A DNA stretch of 64,000 nucleotides, taken from NCBI RefSeq assembly GCF_037971845.1, contig NZ_CP150227.1:5952001-6016000 (forward strand), written 5' to 3'. The translations under genes were made by a program, and so were the position numbers. This DNA comes from Paenibacillus sp. FSL R5-0766. GTDB lineage: Bacteria > Bacillota > Bacilli > Paenibacillales > Paenibacillaceae. Positions within the stretch are counted from its first letter, which is position 1. The number at the start of each line of letters is the position of its first letter. Of the stretch, positions 7,664 to 16,630 are shown one piece after another. The notes under the pieces were generated by a model. It was not told where the DNA came from and made no database searches. It saw nothing but the letters and a program-made list of their open reading frames with translations.

Positions 7664-7933
7664 CTACTTACGCTCCAGTTCCGCCGCAAATGTCTCTTCC
7701 TCCTGATCCACATACCCTCTGAAAATGATCTCTTCGATATCTTCATGATTGAATACATACGTATAATCCGGATTAATGTAACCCTCAGGGTATAGACAGC
7801 CAATATAATCAAATTGACGGGGTGGTTCTGTCATTAACATCTGCTTGCGTCCATAGATGACAAGCTTCTTGGTGCCTTCTTTTAAACGAATAACAGACCC
7901 ATTCGGTAGAAACGAAGCTATATTTTTTTCCAA
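7664..7933 (-). CDS. DUF4176-like protein (type VII secretion accessory)
   Basis: Protein of 89 residues with the pattern I associate with DUF4176: LPNGSVIRLKEGTKKLVIYGR near the N terminus, then YDYIGCLYPEG-like sequence (here FDYIGCLYPEGYINPDY) and a VFNHEDIEEIIF..GY segment. Such proteins sit in type VII secretion loci with WXG100/LXG effectors; their biochemical role is not known. Translation starts at a TTG (7933), with AAGGAGG nine bases upstream; there is no ATG alternative nearby. It is the last gene of a four-gene minus-strand group, 37 bases after the membrane protein. Confidence 0.72.
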   Translation of the reverse strand: MEKNIASFLPNGSVIRLKEGTKKLVIYGRKQMLMTEPPRQFDYIGCLYPEGYINPDYTYVFNHEDIEEIIFRGYVDQEEETFAAELERK

Positions 7934-7970
7934 AATGATCGCCCTCCTTAATTATGACTCTATCCTGCAA

Positions 7971-8684
7971 TTACCCCTCTGATTTGTTCATAACCTGGCG
8001 AAGCCAGTAATACCGATGCAAGTCCATAATGAAGTGAAACACGACAAAGGCCAGCATAATGTATACACACATCAGCACAACAGCCACAGTCTGCTGCGTA
8101 ACAAAGGCCAGTGAAATATTGGCCAGAAGATATGCTCCGCCCGTAATCATCGTTAATGTGGCAACAGGCATACCCGGGCTTTTATCCCCTTTTTTCCGCT
8201 GAGGGGGCTGCCGTAGCTTATGCAAACGAAACTTCACGTATTGAAACAAGGCAAAACCATATACTGCAAATGATCCAATGGCGTACCAAGGTGTCGTCAG
8301 AGCAAGTGTCCCGTAGGCAAATTTCTGTATAATCACCATAAATCCCACAGAACAAACGATGCCAAATACCCCTCGGAACAATACATAATTCAGTTGGAGT
8401 CTGCGTGGGGCAGCAATAAGGGCAATCGCCCATATATTCATAAAGACTAGCGGTGGCACGAGAATATACGCATACATAGATTGGAACGGGACACTGAACA
8501 CGGGAATGAGCAGAAATACGTTAAGAAAAAACAGAACAAGCGTACCTACACTCAGTCGAATACCATCTGCCGCATAGATGACCAGATAGTTCTCAAATGT
8601 TTCCCTTGGGTAAGGAGTGCCTTCATACATTGTAGAAACAACGACGTCACGGGCCGAGGGTTTTGAACGTTTTTTGTTCGCCAT
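7971..8684 (-). CDS. Polytopic membrane protein, candidate immunity partner of the adjacent effector
   Basis: Membrane protein of 237 residues with a basic, Ser/Arg-rich start and about six hydrophobic segments: two near residues 45-100, two near 105-150 and two near 175-225, with a basic cytoplasmic loop between. Its ATG directly abuts the TAA of the effector-like gene (8685-8687), so the two are translationally linked. I do not recognise a domain. The pairing of a glycine-rich, membrane-seeking type VII substrate with a polytopic membrane protein parallels the TspA/TsaI toxin-immunity pair of Staphylococcus aureus. The parallel is in arrangement, not demonstrated sequence similarity. Confidence 0.6.
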   Translation of the reverse strand: MANKKRSKPSARDVVVSTMYEGTPYPRETFENYLVIYAADGIRLSVGTLVLFFLNVFLLIPVFSVPFQSMYAYILVPPLVFMNIWAIALIAAPRRLQLNYVLFRGVFGIVCSVGFMVIIQKFAYGTLALTTPWYAIGSFAVYGFALFQYVKFRLHKLRQPPQRKKGDKSPGMPVATLTMITGGAYLLANISLAFVTQQTVAVVLMCVYIMLAFVVFHFIMDLHRYYWLRQVMNKSEG

Positions 8685-9647
8685 TTATTTAAACCACCCC
8701 GCCACTGTGGACCAGGCTTTCTTCGCACCATGCTTAACAACATCCTTCACCGAATCATCCTTTCCGTCACCGTCCAAATCCATATTCACCGTAACCCCTT
8801 CAGCTAGGTAAGTCAGACCTACGGAAACGCCCAACCCTACTGCACCTACTGCAAGCACAGGTGCCGCCGCAGGCAAGATGGCCGCAGTCAACAGCGTTGC
8901 ACCTACCGTTGTTGCACCGCCTACGACAACATTCCCAATGATATCACCAGCAATTTTGTCACTGCCCGCGTTCTGATTGATGTTCTCTTGGGTATCTGTA
9001 AACACGTCTATTCCCACACTTGCCCAGCCAAGCTTGTCTGTCAAGGCCGATTTTACGGCATAACCAGGCTTGATCATAGAAGCTACTTCTTTAATCTGAG
9101 GAGTGGCCGTTCCATTGGCAATTTTGGCTTCGATATCACGCACATAATGGATTTTGTAATCCCTTGGTCTGCCGTTCGCAGCCTTATTGTCTTTAACTGA
9201 ATCATAGCTCTCACGGACCAGAACGCGAGGAGAATTCCGATCCAATTGAGCCTTGATCATATAACCGTTCTTCACGCGATAACCCAATCTGGCAACTGCC
9301 GCTGCTCCTGTCAATGTTCCTACCGTGCTCCCAGGGCCATCAAACGGAGCGAGTGGATTGATACCCGTAAGCCCAAATGTCCCCCCTGACTGATCCTCCT
9401 GTTCCATCTTCTCACGGGTTGTCTTTACATATGCAGCCAGCTGCTGCATGCTCTGTCCAGCCGTCTGAAACCGATGCTGATGTGTCTGGTACAGACCAAT
9501 AATAGTCTGTCGATTCCCCGACTGCCAGGCAGCTCCCTGAATGGCATGTTGGAGAACACTGTCCACCTGTTGCAGTTGTGCCGTCACCTGTTCAATCTGC
9601 TGCGCGAGTGAATTCAGATAGTCTGACTTCATGACAATTTTGGTCAA
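8685..9647 (-). CDS. WXG/LXG-like type VII effector with glycine-rich membrane-active C terminus
   Basis: Protein of 320 residues. The first 90 form a WXG100-like helical hairpin (QQIEQVTAQLQQVDSVL, a W-x-S-G turn in AAWQSGNRQ, then a second helix). A middle region of about 130 residues is polar and of unknown fold. Residues about 225-285 are hydrophobic, rich in Gly, Ala and Val (GATLLTAAILPAAAPVLAVG), like glycine-zipper pore formers. A calcium-loop-like DLDGDGKDD follows, then a basic amphipathic tail. Translation starts at TTG 9647, with GGGGG seven bases upstream; the in-frame ATG at 9632 is too far from it. It is second in the group, 45 bases after the 279-residue gene and abutting the membrane protein gene. 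Proposed role: exported antibacterial or membrane-depolarising toxin; this is inference. Confidence 0.65.
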   Translation of the reverse strand: MTKIVMKSDYLNSLAQQIEQVTAQLQQVDSVLQHAIQGAAWQSGNRQTIIGLYQTHQHRFQTAGQSMQQLAAYVKTTREKMEQEDQSGGTFGLTGINPLAPFDGPGSTVGTLTGAAAVARLGYRVKNGYMIKAQLDRNSPRVLVRESYDSVKDNKAANGRPRDYKIHYVRDIEAKIANGTATPQIKEVASMIKPGYAVKSALTDKLGWASVGIDVFTDTQENINQNAGSDKIAGDIIGNVVVGGATTVGATLLTAAILPAAAPVLAVGAVGLGVSVGLTYLAEGVTVNMDLDGDGKDDSVKDVVKHGAKKAWSTVAGWFK

Positions 9648-9692
9648 CTGGATTCCCCCTTAGTTTACATATATGTATGACTCATATCGGAC

Positions 9693-10532
9693 TTAAACTC
9701 CGGACAGTACGGATAATGAACGCGTCGTTAGCAGAAACAGGCTTTGCACCAGTTCTTCTTCCGTTATCTTGAAAGCTGTAAATAGACCATTCTCTTCCCC
9801 CTCAAGGAACAACCAATTACCGTGGATACTACCTATAAAATAAATGGTTTGCGGCTGTCCTTCCTGTCCTCGGGTGTACACTTCATACTGCCCCCACTTC
9901 TCCAGCGTGGCAAAGCCTTTAGCCAATGTCTGCATCAAAGCCTGATCCAGATGCCGGTCCTCTTGCAAAATAGATTCGAACATCTCCAGTGCTGAATCGA
10001 CCGCCAACGCAGACAGACGCTGCAACGTTTCTACCTGCATGGGTGTACGAATTGTATCCTGTGATTGAGTGTTTACATTGGAAGCTAATGGATCAGGTAG
10101 TTCAATCCGATTCCCAATGACCTGAAACATTTTTTCGAATTCGTCAAAAGAAGTGAGTAGCGCCTGATCTTGTGCAGGTTCCCAGACCCACTCAACCAAC
10201 TGCATGCCTGACAAAAATCCATAGGTCACCGATGATTTCCCATCTGTTGCACGCAAATCTAGTCTGGTTATTGCACTACTGAGCTTACAGCCTGTAAGCA
10301 GGTTGTATATTTGCGGGTCTATGGTGATCTGTTGATTGTCCAATTCAATAATACCTTCTTCAACAAGACCTGTGAGAATTTGTTCATAGCTATGCTTGGC
10401 CTGTTCACCCTGTAATGAAGGGTCTTTCAGATCCATGAGAAGCTGATCCGCTTCCGGAATATTCATCAGTTGGAACAACAACAAGGCCTCCCGGCCGCAA
10501 CACTGAAACGATGTATATGAAGGCAAAGTCAT
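9693..10532 (-). CDS. Unknown protein, first gene of the type VII effector group
   Basis: Soluble protein of 279 residues, not recognised. It lacks a signal peptide and membrane segments. The N-terminal half contains a Cys pair (FQCCGREALLLFQL) and a short acidic segment that may be a winged-helix-like region (EQILTGLVEEGIIELDN). The C-terminal half alternates strands and helices (GQPQTIYFIGSIHGNWLFLEGE). As first gene of the operon with the WXG/LXG-like effector it could be an effector chaperone, in the way EspG-type proteins serve substrates in actinobacteria, but only the position supports that. GGGGGA lies close to the ATG. Confidence 0.6.
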   Translation of the reverse strand: MTLPSYTSFQCCGREALLLFQLMNIPEADQLLMDLKDPSLQGEQAKHSYEQILTGLVEEGIIELDNQQITIDPQIYNLLTGCKLSSAITRLDLRATDGKSSVTYGFLSGMQLVEWVWEPAQDQALLTSFDEFEKMFQVIGNRIELPDPLASNVNTQSQDTIRTPMQVETLQRLSALAVDSALEMFESILQEDRHLDQALMQTLAKGFATLEKWGQYEVYTRGQEGQPQTIYFIGSIHGNWLFLEGEENGLFTAFKITEEELVQSLFLLTTRSLSVLSGV

Positions 10533-10671
10533 TCCCCCTTTTCCATGCTGTCAATTTAAAGACGTTGGCGATAGATTCTATTCTTTTATTGTAAAAGGAA
10601 CCTTGGCTGGGCTCAATGCGCCCCCACTCCTGATATTAAGCCATTAGGCCTGATTATATATACCCAAAAAA

Positions 10672-10704
10672 ATGAAAAAGGCACAGCAAAAATAATGCTG
10701 TACC
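10672..10704 (-). terminator. Terminator after the 652-residue stalk protein
   Basis: On the minus strand GGTACAGCA/TGCTGTGCC (10704-10696 with 10688-10680, one wobble) followed by a T-rich stretch interrupted by CA. It lies just past the stop codon at 10722. Confidence 0.8.
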
Positions 10705-10721
10705 GGAACTGCTTATTTTCT

Positions 10722-12680
10722 TTAAAATTTATTTTTATCAAATGGTTCTGGAAGCTTCAAGGAGTACACCATCGTTGATTTTCCTTCTTTCACGGGAATA
10801 ATCACGTTAAGCACACCGTCTTGTAACATGTTTTCCGGAATTTTGGCTGTGCTAAATCCCCACTTCCTCTCAGGTATGTCCGTTAAAGATACTTTCCCGA
10901 TCACCGAAGTGTAGTCTGGATTGGTGAACAGCAACTCTGTAATTGAATCTTTAGAGGAGGAAATGGTCAATGTTCGATCAAAATTCAGCACTACACCATC
11001 AATTCGGTCTGGCACAGCTGATTCCATCGGCCTAGTATTTACCGGATCTAATTGGTAACTGTCCCCTACCCGATCCATCCATCGTGCACTTGCCTGAAAA
11101 GGGAGAATTTTGGGCTCCATGGCCAGATCAGTACCCTTTTCTTCATCGCTTATGCTTAATTGTTTGTTGTACCTACTTCCTTTTGTTTCCGATACTTTGA
11201 GCCCCAAGTCCTTACTCCACTGACCTAAAGGAATAAAGGTCTGATTGTATAGCGTCAACAATTGTTTTGAAGGTTGATTTACACTGGAAGAACGCTGTCC
11301 ACGAGTGAAGGTGATCCGATCCTTGCCGAGATTATATTGAATATGAAATGCTTTAGTGAATACTTCTAAAGGAACATAATGCTGCCCTTCCATATAGAAG
11401 GTGGGCTGTCCTTTATACTCCAATACACCCTGATCAGACTTAATGGCTACAGGCTCCATGGGGAAAAAGATAGTAGAGAACTGAAAGGAATTCCAGTAAT
11501 TTTTCCAGTCAATGTACCTTTCATATGTCAATTTGAGATGTTTATTTTCTGAAATAATATACAAGGATGGCGGGTAAGAGCCCGGATTGGAAAAATACTG
11601 TTCAATAATATACTCATCCTCAGTAATCCACTGAATACTTTGGGTACGAGCGCGATAAGGAGAATCATAGGAACGAATCCGTTTAAGGGTCTTCAGATCA
11701 TAAACTTGTACCTTGGACGACTCCATTTTACTATCCAGACCGTTCTCTGTTACCAGAACCAATGTTTTTCTTTCGGGTGAGATAAATGAATGCACATAGC
11801 CCACTCGCTCTTTAATCAGTGTGGTTTTTTTGCCATTTTTGGTTACAACCACAGTCCAGTCTGATTTCCGATCCCTCGTGTTACCTTGAGAAACATTTAG
11901 ATGAACATCTGCACTTACCTGAAAAGCTTTAGTAGACAAGCCTGTCTTCTGGTCAGGCTTCATCCACAAGTCACTTACTTTGGCCTTCTTCCCCTTTATA
12001 CCGCCATAATCAAGATAGTGACAGTCTAAAGTATCTGTACAATATACCCCAAAATTACGGGTTTGTGGAATCGGTGATACCACATATTTAGTATCTGTAA
12101 AATCCCTTTCCAGCAAAATATTTCCGCGAGTGTATACTTTTTTTCCTGTGACCATGGAATAGTAGTTGGATTTAGGAACGTTTTTCTCGTAGATCGTATA
12201 ATATATTCCGATTTGAGGTTCCAAGTAGATACGGTTTTCTCCCTCATGGACTTTGCGAAGTGTGTTCGAGCTATAGTCATACTCATACAAAACGTAATAA
12301 TGCTGCTTATCATCCGTGGCATAATAAGTTATGTATCCTTTTAATCCTGCTGGTGTGTCACTAACAATAGGATCATACTGATGGGAAGTTGTCGTCAGAC
12401 CGGTATGTATACTAGGAAGGATAGCTGGATCAGTAAAATGGTGCTCATTTTCTTTGATTTCACCTGTATCAAAACTTGTTCGAAGCGTAGTCACGGCCAC
12501 CTCCGTGCCTCTGACTGCAAAACGAATGTTGTGTTGCACCCGATCTTTGGATGAAATGGATCGCTCTGCGTTCTGTGCGGTTTGAACTATTGAAGTGGAC
12601 GCTGAGACTGTGAATTCCGACATGCTAAGTATAAAAATTGAAACTAAACTAACGATGAGCCATTTGGATACTCTGGACAT
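10722..12680 (-). CDS. Large secreted protein with embedded stalk-like domain
   Basis: Exported protein of 652 residues with a clear signal peptide (residues 1-27, ending FTVSAS). The N-terminal two thirds are beta-rich, with Tyr-rich repeated strands that suggest a propeller-like fold. Around residues 445-515 there are stalk-type motifs (YVPLEVFTKAFHIQYNLG, FIPLGQWSKDLGLKVSE) as in copper-amine-oxidase-N-like domains. The C-terminal 120 residues end in a beta-rich domain. No catalytic motif was recognised. AAGGAG precedes the ATG by about six bases. It is a single-gene unit with its own terminator. It is probably a cell-surface or secreted protein; the substrate is unknown. Confidence 0.75.
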   Translation of the reverse strand: MSRVSKWLIVSLVSIFILSMSEFTVSASTSIVQTAQNAERSISSKDRVQHNIRFAVRGTEVAVTTLRTSFDTGEIKENEHHFTDPAILPSIHTGLTTTSHQYDPIVSDTPAGLKGYITYYATDDKQHYYVLYEYDYSSNTLRKVHEGENRIYLEPQIGIYYTIYEKNVPKSNYYSMVTGKKVYTRGNILLERDFTDTKYVVSPIPQTRNFGVYCTDTLDCHYLDYGGIKGKKAKVSDLWMKPDQKTGLSTKAFQVSADVHLNVSQGNTRDRKSDWTVVVTKNGKKTTLIKERVGYVHSFISPERKTLVLVTENGLDSKMESSKVQVYDLKTLKRIRSYDSPYRARTQSIQWITEDEYIIEQYFSNPGSYPPSLYIISENKHLKLTYERYIDWKNYWNSFQFSTIFFPMEPVAIKSDQGVLEYKGQPTFYMEGQHYVPLEVFTKAFHIQYNLGKDRITFTRGQRSSSVNQPSKQLLTLYNQTFIPLGQWSKDLGLKVSETKGSRYNKQLSISDEEKGTDLAMEPKILPFQASARWMDRVGDSYQLDPVNTRPMESAVPDRIDGVVLNFDRTLTISSSKDSITELLFTNPDYTSVIGKVSLTDIPERKWGFSTAKIPENMLQDGVLNVIIPVKEGKSTMVYSLKLPEPFDKNKF

Positions 12681-12902
12681 ACTTAACTCCTTCTCTGTGC
12701 AATGGATTTGGTTGAGACTCGTTAAGTATAGAACTTTTGATCTAAATATTCATTACTTTTTCTTCCATCTTCTGGCCCTAATGGAACACTCCAAAGGACG
12801 GAGACAGATCTATTCATTTATCTGTCAACTGCCCTTTAGACTCCACTAAATCTCTTTCTAAGTATGGGATGCTACCGCTTAATAGCTGTTTCGGTTAATC
12901 CA

Positions 12903-13967
12903 TCAAACCTTTAGATCAGCCAAACGAATAACCCTGCGATAGACCATTGCATCCATCAAATCCTCCCAGTCGAGTTCACTGGCATTGACGTCTCGATAAT
13001 ACACGGCAGCAGCAGGCAAGGAACCAACCAACGGGCCTGTTCCACCACATATCAGGCTACCGCCGTCTCCGCCTTTGGGCATCACATCTCCAACCGAATC
13101 CAGTGTAAGCTCATACTTGTAGGGATCACCGGCAAATTGCACTCCGAAGAAATTTGGCAGTTCCAGATCATAAGGACAATCATCCTTTTCTTCAACCCGT
13201 GAAGAGGCCGTCTCTGCCAATCCATCCACAATTTCATCCACGCCTTCCAGACTTCCAAAGTGCTTTAATCTCATCGTATAGTCGAAGCTGTCACCCCAGG
13301 GAAATAACGTGCGACAACCGCCGCCATAGATGTACTCCCATTCGTCTTCGGTCAGCAAACCAAAACCCGCCGCAGCTTCCTCCCTCACAACGTCTTCCAA
13401 CTCTATTCCTTCGTTGAACCACAGAACTCGGACTTCATCCTCACTTTGGCGAATCAGACTGAATTGTTGATGCAATTCATATTCACGTATTTCCGATTGC
13501 TTAAACTGCTCCAGTGCTGACGGGAAATCAGGATTTTCCTGTGCAAATGCTTCCTCATTGGACACTTCAATCCAGCCAAGTGAGATCAGTTCACATTCAA
13601 CAAGCATCGGCGCAATGTTGACCGTTCTTACAGGTGACATTTGACTCGCCAGAAACGAATCCACGTCCTCCACACCATACTCACTGACCGTTTCATGCAG
13701 GTCGGCAGAGGTCTCTTCGTTCATACCATACTGCCAACGATCCCAGCCGAGTGTTACTTGATCCCCAGGCACAAACACAAATCTTAGCCCATCCTCCGTA
13801 AATACACCTGTCTCCATCCGATGACCAAATCGTTCAAATGTCTCGAGACCCTCATATACCATACCGTCTGGTAACTGACGAACAAGCTTACGCATCCAAG
13901 CCTCTTTGTCCTGAGCATTCAACGCCTGCCATATGTCTCGTCTCAATGCCTCCACAACTTCACCCAC
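12903..13967 (-). CDS. Divergent SUMF1/formylglycine-enzyme-like protein
   Basis: Cytosolic protein of 354 residues. Two stretches recall the SUMF1/PvdO/EgtB fold: FVFVPGDQVTLGWDRW, like the opening strand-loop of that domain, and EWEYIYGGGCRTLFPWGDSF, like the family EWEYAARGG...PWG motif. The later GGS-rich segment (GGDGGSLICGGTG) stands where RGGSW is usual, and the typical C-terminal Cys or metal residues are not evident, so it may be a structural rather than catalytic relative. The start is a GTG with AAGGAG almost too close; other starts a few codons downstream are possible. It follows the DUF6138-like gene by 78 bases in the same orientation. The function is unknown. Confidence 0.6.
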   Translation of the reverse strand: MGEVVEALRRDIWQALNAQDKEAWMRKLVRQLPDGMVYEGLETFERFGHRMETGVFTEDGLRFVFVPGDQVTLGWDRWQYGMNEETSADLHETVSEYGVEDVDSFLASQMSPVRTVNIAPMLVECELISLGWIEVSNEEAFAQENPDFPSALEQFKQSEIREYELHQQFSLIRQSEDEVRVLWFNEGIELEDVVREEAAAGFGLLTEDEWEYIYGGGCRTLFPWGDSFDYTMRLKHFGSLEGVDEIVDGLAETASSRVEEKDDCPYDLELPNFFGVQFAGDPYKYELTLDSVGDVMPKGGDGGSLICGGTGPLVGSLPAAAVYYRDVNASELDWEDLMDAMVYRRVIRLADLKV

Positions 13968-14045
13968 CTCTCCTTATGCACTTTCACTTCTCTAAAATGC
14001 TTTACTGGCTGGCACAGCACAATCTTACTTGTGTTGTTTACATTT

Positions 14046-15761
14046 TTATTTCCCTGCGGCCTGCAACAGTTCCAGCAATAATTCCTTCCGTCTCCCTTCC
14101 GCTTTGCGAGCTAGCGTTGTTAGCTTCTCCACCTTGCCAAAGATTGGATAGAGTACACGTTCCGCTTCATAATGCTCAAGTTTTTGAATCTGTCTAACCA
14201 GCAGTTCGAGTATTTCCTCATTCTCCAGCTCGGGCTGAATCTTCAGCTTCAGACTATCGGTCGAACGACGCAAGCTGGCGACTAACGCAGGTATGGCTTG
14301 AGCCGTTACACCCTGTTTTTCCACAAATGCCGCAATGAACTTATCCTGAATCAACTGATGCTCATCATCCACTTCGCCCATGTAATATTCAACCAGCGGG
14401 AAATACCGCTCATCCACAAGCCCCAGCCCAAAGGTTGCATAACTGCCTGGCATACAGCTTTTCTCTCCCTCGGTATCCTCGTAAAACTCGAACTCCTGGA
14501 TAGCCTCACGCGCATACTCTTCCAGGAGTGGATGCAGCTCCGGGTACTCCAGTGCATTGGCAAAGAATCGGTGGGTATCCGACTTCGCAAGTCCTTTGAT
14601 CGGCAAATACTGCTTTACGGCAGATTTGAGCTTGATCTTATAACCTTTCGGAAAGCCCTGTTTCAATAAATGAGTGATAAAGGTAAGTGCCTGCCGATAG
14701 GCACCCGGCTCTTCCTTACGAATGTGAATGGTCATCAGTGCAAATACATCATTTGCTTTGCATTCTACTTCTTCCGTTTTCACATGAATATCGTCCTTCG
14801 CATACGTTCCGCTACCTTCTGTCATCATCCGTGCCGCACGACGGCTACCCAGCTGCTTCGCGAGTTCCAGAAAAGTCACACCTTTGGGTTTGCTATAACT
14901 CGGCTCAAAACGTAGAATCATGACCGCCGCGTATAACAGCAGATCGATTGGTTGAGACTCGGATGTTTGCTGCTCCCCATGCTCGTCCAAATGTTGGTCT
15001 GTCTGTGTTTCAATGTTCGATTGAAGCGTTGCTCCGGGCTTAAGTGAATATTCATTGGTACGATAAGGCGAAGACTGAACATCATAATACTGTGGCAAAA
15101 ACTGATTCTCCGCCCATGCCGTCACTGCACGAGTAATCTCACCACGATGTTCCGCCAGTGCATCCGGACGCCCCTGATTCAACTCTTGAATCCCGTCATA
15201 CAGCCTGATGGTCCATGCTACATCCAACTCCGGGAACAGCTTTGGATCGAGCAGATGACTCGTCAAAAAGAAGGATTCCAATGGCTTCGTTGGATATGTA
15301 CTGTTCTCCAGATTCTTGTCTACATAGGTATGAATACGCTCAAGGAGCAGCTGTCTTTTCTCTTCGTTGATCCATTCCAATAAAGTCAGTTGCAGCTTGC
15401 CTTCGGTTGTTGGAAATTTCCCGCGGAAAGTAAAGCGGTAGTCAATCAACGGAGTATCTGCCAGCTTGTCCAATCTGCCCTGAACAACCTCTACAAGCTT
15501 AGGCCCGATCTCGTTACGTACCTGTTCCTCGGTAAAAGCTCCTGCCTGCTTTGATTTCACATCATCATCCAAACCCAGATCCAGGCTGTCTACCGTGGTC
15601 CGTCCAGGTCTGTAATCCAGCACAATATCATTAAAAATACCCATTTGCAGCGTGGTTCGCTTAACAACACTTTCCAAGTCATCCCGCTTTTCCTGTTCAT
15701 CAAACCATTCATGAATCGTCGTTATCATCTCTTCCATCGCCTGATCATAAAGTGTACTCAT
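14046..15761 (-). CDS. DUF6138-like protein of unknown function
   Basis: Soluble, largely helical protein of 571 residues, without signal or membrane segments. I associate it with the DUF6138 family of Bacillus and Paenibacillus from its length and the motifs DVAWTIRLYDGIQELNQG, FFANALEYPELHPLLEEYA and YATFGLGLVDERYFPLVEYY; this is from memory and should be checked. The HEAT-like helical pairs of the C-terminal half suggest a scaffold. I use ATG 15761 (MSTLYDQ) because GGAG lies five bases upstream; the frame opens eight codons earlier. It pairs with the SUMF1-like gene downstream. Confidence 0.6.
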   Translation of the reverse strand: MSTLYDQAMEEMITTIHEWFDEQEKRDDLESVVKRTTLQMGIFNDIVLDYRPGRTTVDSLDLGLDDDVKSKQAGAFTEEQVRNEIGPKLVEVVQGRLDKLADTPLIDYRFTFRGKFPTTEGKLQLTLLEWINEEKRQLLLERIHTYVDKNLENSTYPTKPLESFFLTSHLLDPKLFPELDVAWTIRLYDGIQELNQGRPDALAEHRGEITRAVTAWAENQFLPQYYDVQSSPYRTNEYSLKPGATLQSNIETQTDQHLDEHGEQQTSESQPIDLLLYAAVMILRFEPSYSKPKGVTFLELAKQLGSRRAARMMTEGSGTYAKDDIHVKTEEVECKANDVFALMTIHIRKEEPGAYRQALTFITHLLKQGFPKGYKIKLKSAVKQYLPIKGLAKSDTHRFFANALEYPELHPLLEEYAREAIQEFEFYEDTEGEKSCMPGSYATFGLGLVDERYFPLVEYYMGEVDDEHQLIQDKFIAAFVEKQGVTAQAIPALVASLRRSTDSLKLKIQPELENEEILELLVRQIQKLEHYEAERVLYPIFGKVEKLTTLARKAEGRRKELLLELLQAAGK

Positions 15762-16022
15762 CTGATCTCCTGCCTTCCCATGCATCTAATGATGTTCATC
15801 AACCACACTTGAACTTTTGTGAATCCCGGACCAGCCCAAGACATCTATGTTATAAATACGTATTAATGTTCGTATACTCCCTATTATTTTACTCTCTCAA
15901 GTACACCCGGAACAATAAGGCTTACGCACGGTTGCTTGCTAGTCAAAGAGATCTACGGATTCCTTTTTTTTCATATCTATGTACGCTCTCGGCATGCCCT
16001 CGCTATCATCATCCCCACGTTG

Positions 16023-16028
16023 TATAAT
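16023..16028 (+). promoter_or_regulatory. Possible -10 box of the DUF7662-like gene
   Basis: TATAAT lies 31 bases before the ATG at 16060. The -35 region 17 bases upstream (TCGCTA) matches poorly, so this is only a candidate. The gap 15762-16059 shows nothing else. Confidence 0.3.
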
Positions 16029-16059
16029 CATTGTATTCCTTTTCAGGAGGTCCGACGAA

Positions 16060-16302
16060 ATGAGCTACAGCAAATACTTCCCCTTGGAAAACTATTTGAA
16101 TCAAGTTTCAATCACCCTTACATATGCAGAGCTTGAGGAGATTCTTGGATTTACGTTACCCCCTACAGCGTATAATCGCGAACAATGGTGGGTGAATAAT
16201 TCCAATAATCATACACAGGCACTATCCTGGTTAAATGCCGGATGGAAGGTGGAAAATGTGATTCTAGGAAAACAAGTAACTTTTGTCCGCTGCGAGTCAT
16301 AA
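16060..16302 (+). CDS. DUF7662-like small protein
   Basis: Protein of 80 residues that starts at ATG 16060, with AGGAGG nine bases upstream; the frame is open further 5' but without a ribosome site. It has the compact pattern KYFPLENYL, ITLTYAELEEILGFTLPP, EQWWVNNSN, ALSWLNAGWKVENV, VTFVR. I know this from small DUF7662 proteins, which occur alone or in mobile or defence-associated contexts and have no assigned activity. The paired Trp, the AGW motif and the closing VTFVR are the conserved marks. It is a single gene, followed by a MITE-like element. Confidence 0.7.
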   Translation: MSYSKYFPLENYLNQVSITLTYAELEEILGFTLPPTAYNREQWWVNNSNNHTQALSWLNAGWKVENVILGKQVTFVRCES

Positions 16303-16315
16303 TCGATCTGTACGA

Positions 16316-16507
16316 TATAGATTGAACTAAAGGTTATTCACACTTACCACTCCAATGACAGAACAACCTTCCGATCACTGTTATCCCCAGATTTTTTTCA
16401 TTCACTCTTACAAAGGTAAAAATCTATGGATAAAGGCGACCGCTTCGCTTCTTCAGGTTATTTCTGCCCTCTTCGTTCTCGTGTGAATGTTTTAGTTCAA
16501 TATATAT
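16316..16507. repeat. MITE-like inverted-repeat element
   Basis: The gap 16303-16630 is filled mostly by a palindromic element. The outer arms TTGAACTAAA (16322-16331) and TTTAGTTCAA (16491-16500) match perfectly, and pairing continues inward through ATTCACAC (16336-16343) and GTGTGAAT (16481-16488) after a small bulge. An inner inverted pair, TTATCC..AGATTTTT and AAAAATCT..GGATAA, lies between about 16380 and 16436. It has no coding capacity. This is the shape of a non-autonomous transposable element or a long hairpin RNA. Confidence 0.5.
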
Positions 16508-16580
16508 AGATTATTGGTATCCACTTCATAGGCTCTATTTTTCTTATCCTTGTTGTTTTTTGTTATTAAAATGTCTACTA

Positions 16581-16625
16581 AAAAAGCAGGGTAGACTGAT
16601 GAATTCATCAGTTCTCCCCTGCTTT
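16581..16625 (-). terminator. Terminator of the binding-lipoprotein gene
   Basis: On the minus strand AAAGCAGGG pairs with CCCTGCTTT across the long perfect inner palindrome ACTGATGAATTCATCAGT (16595-16612), followed by six T. It lies directly past the stop codon at 16631. Confidence 0.9.
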
Positions 16626-16630
16626 GTAAA

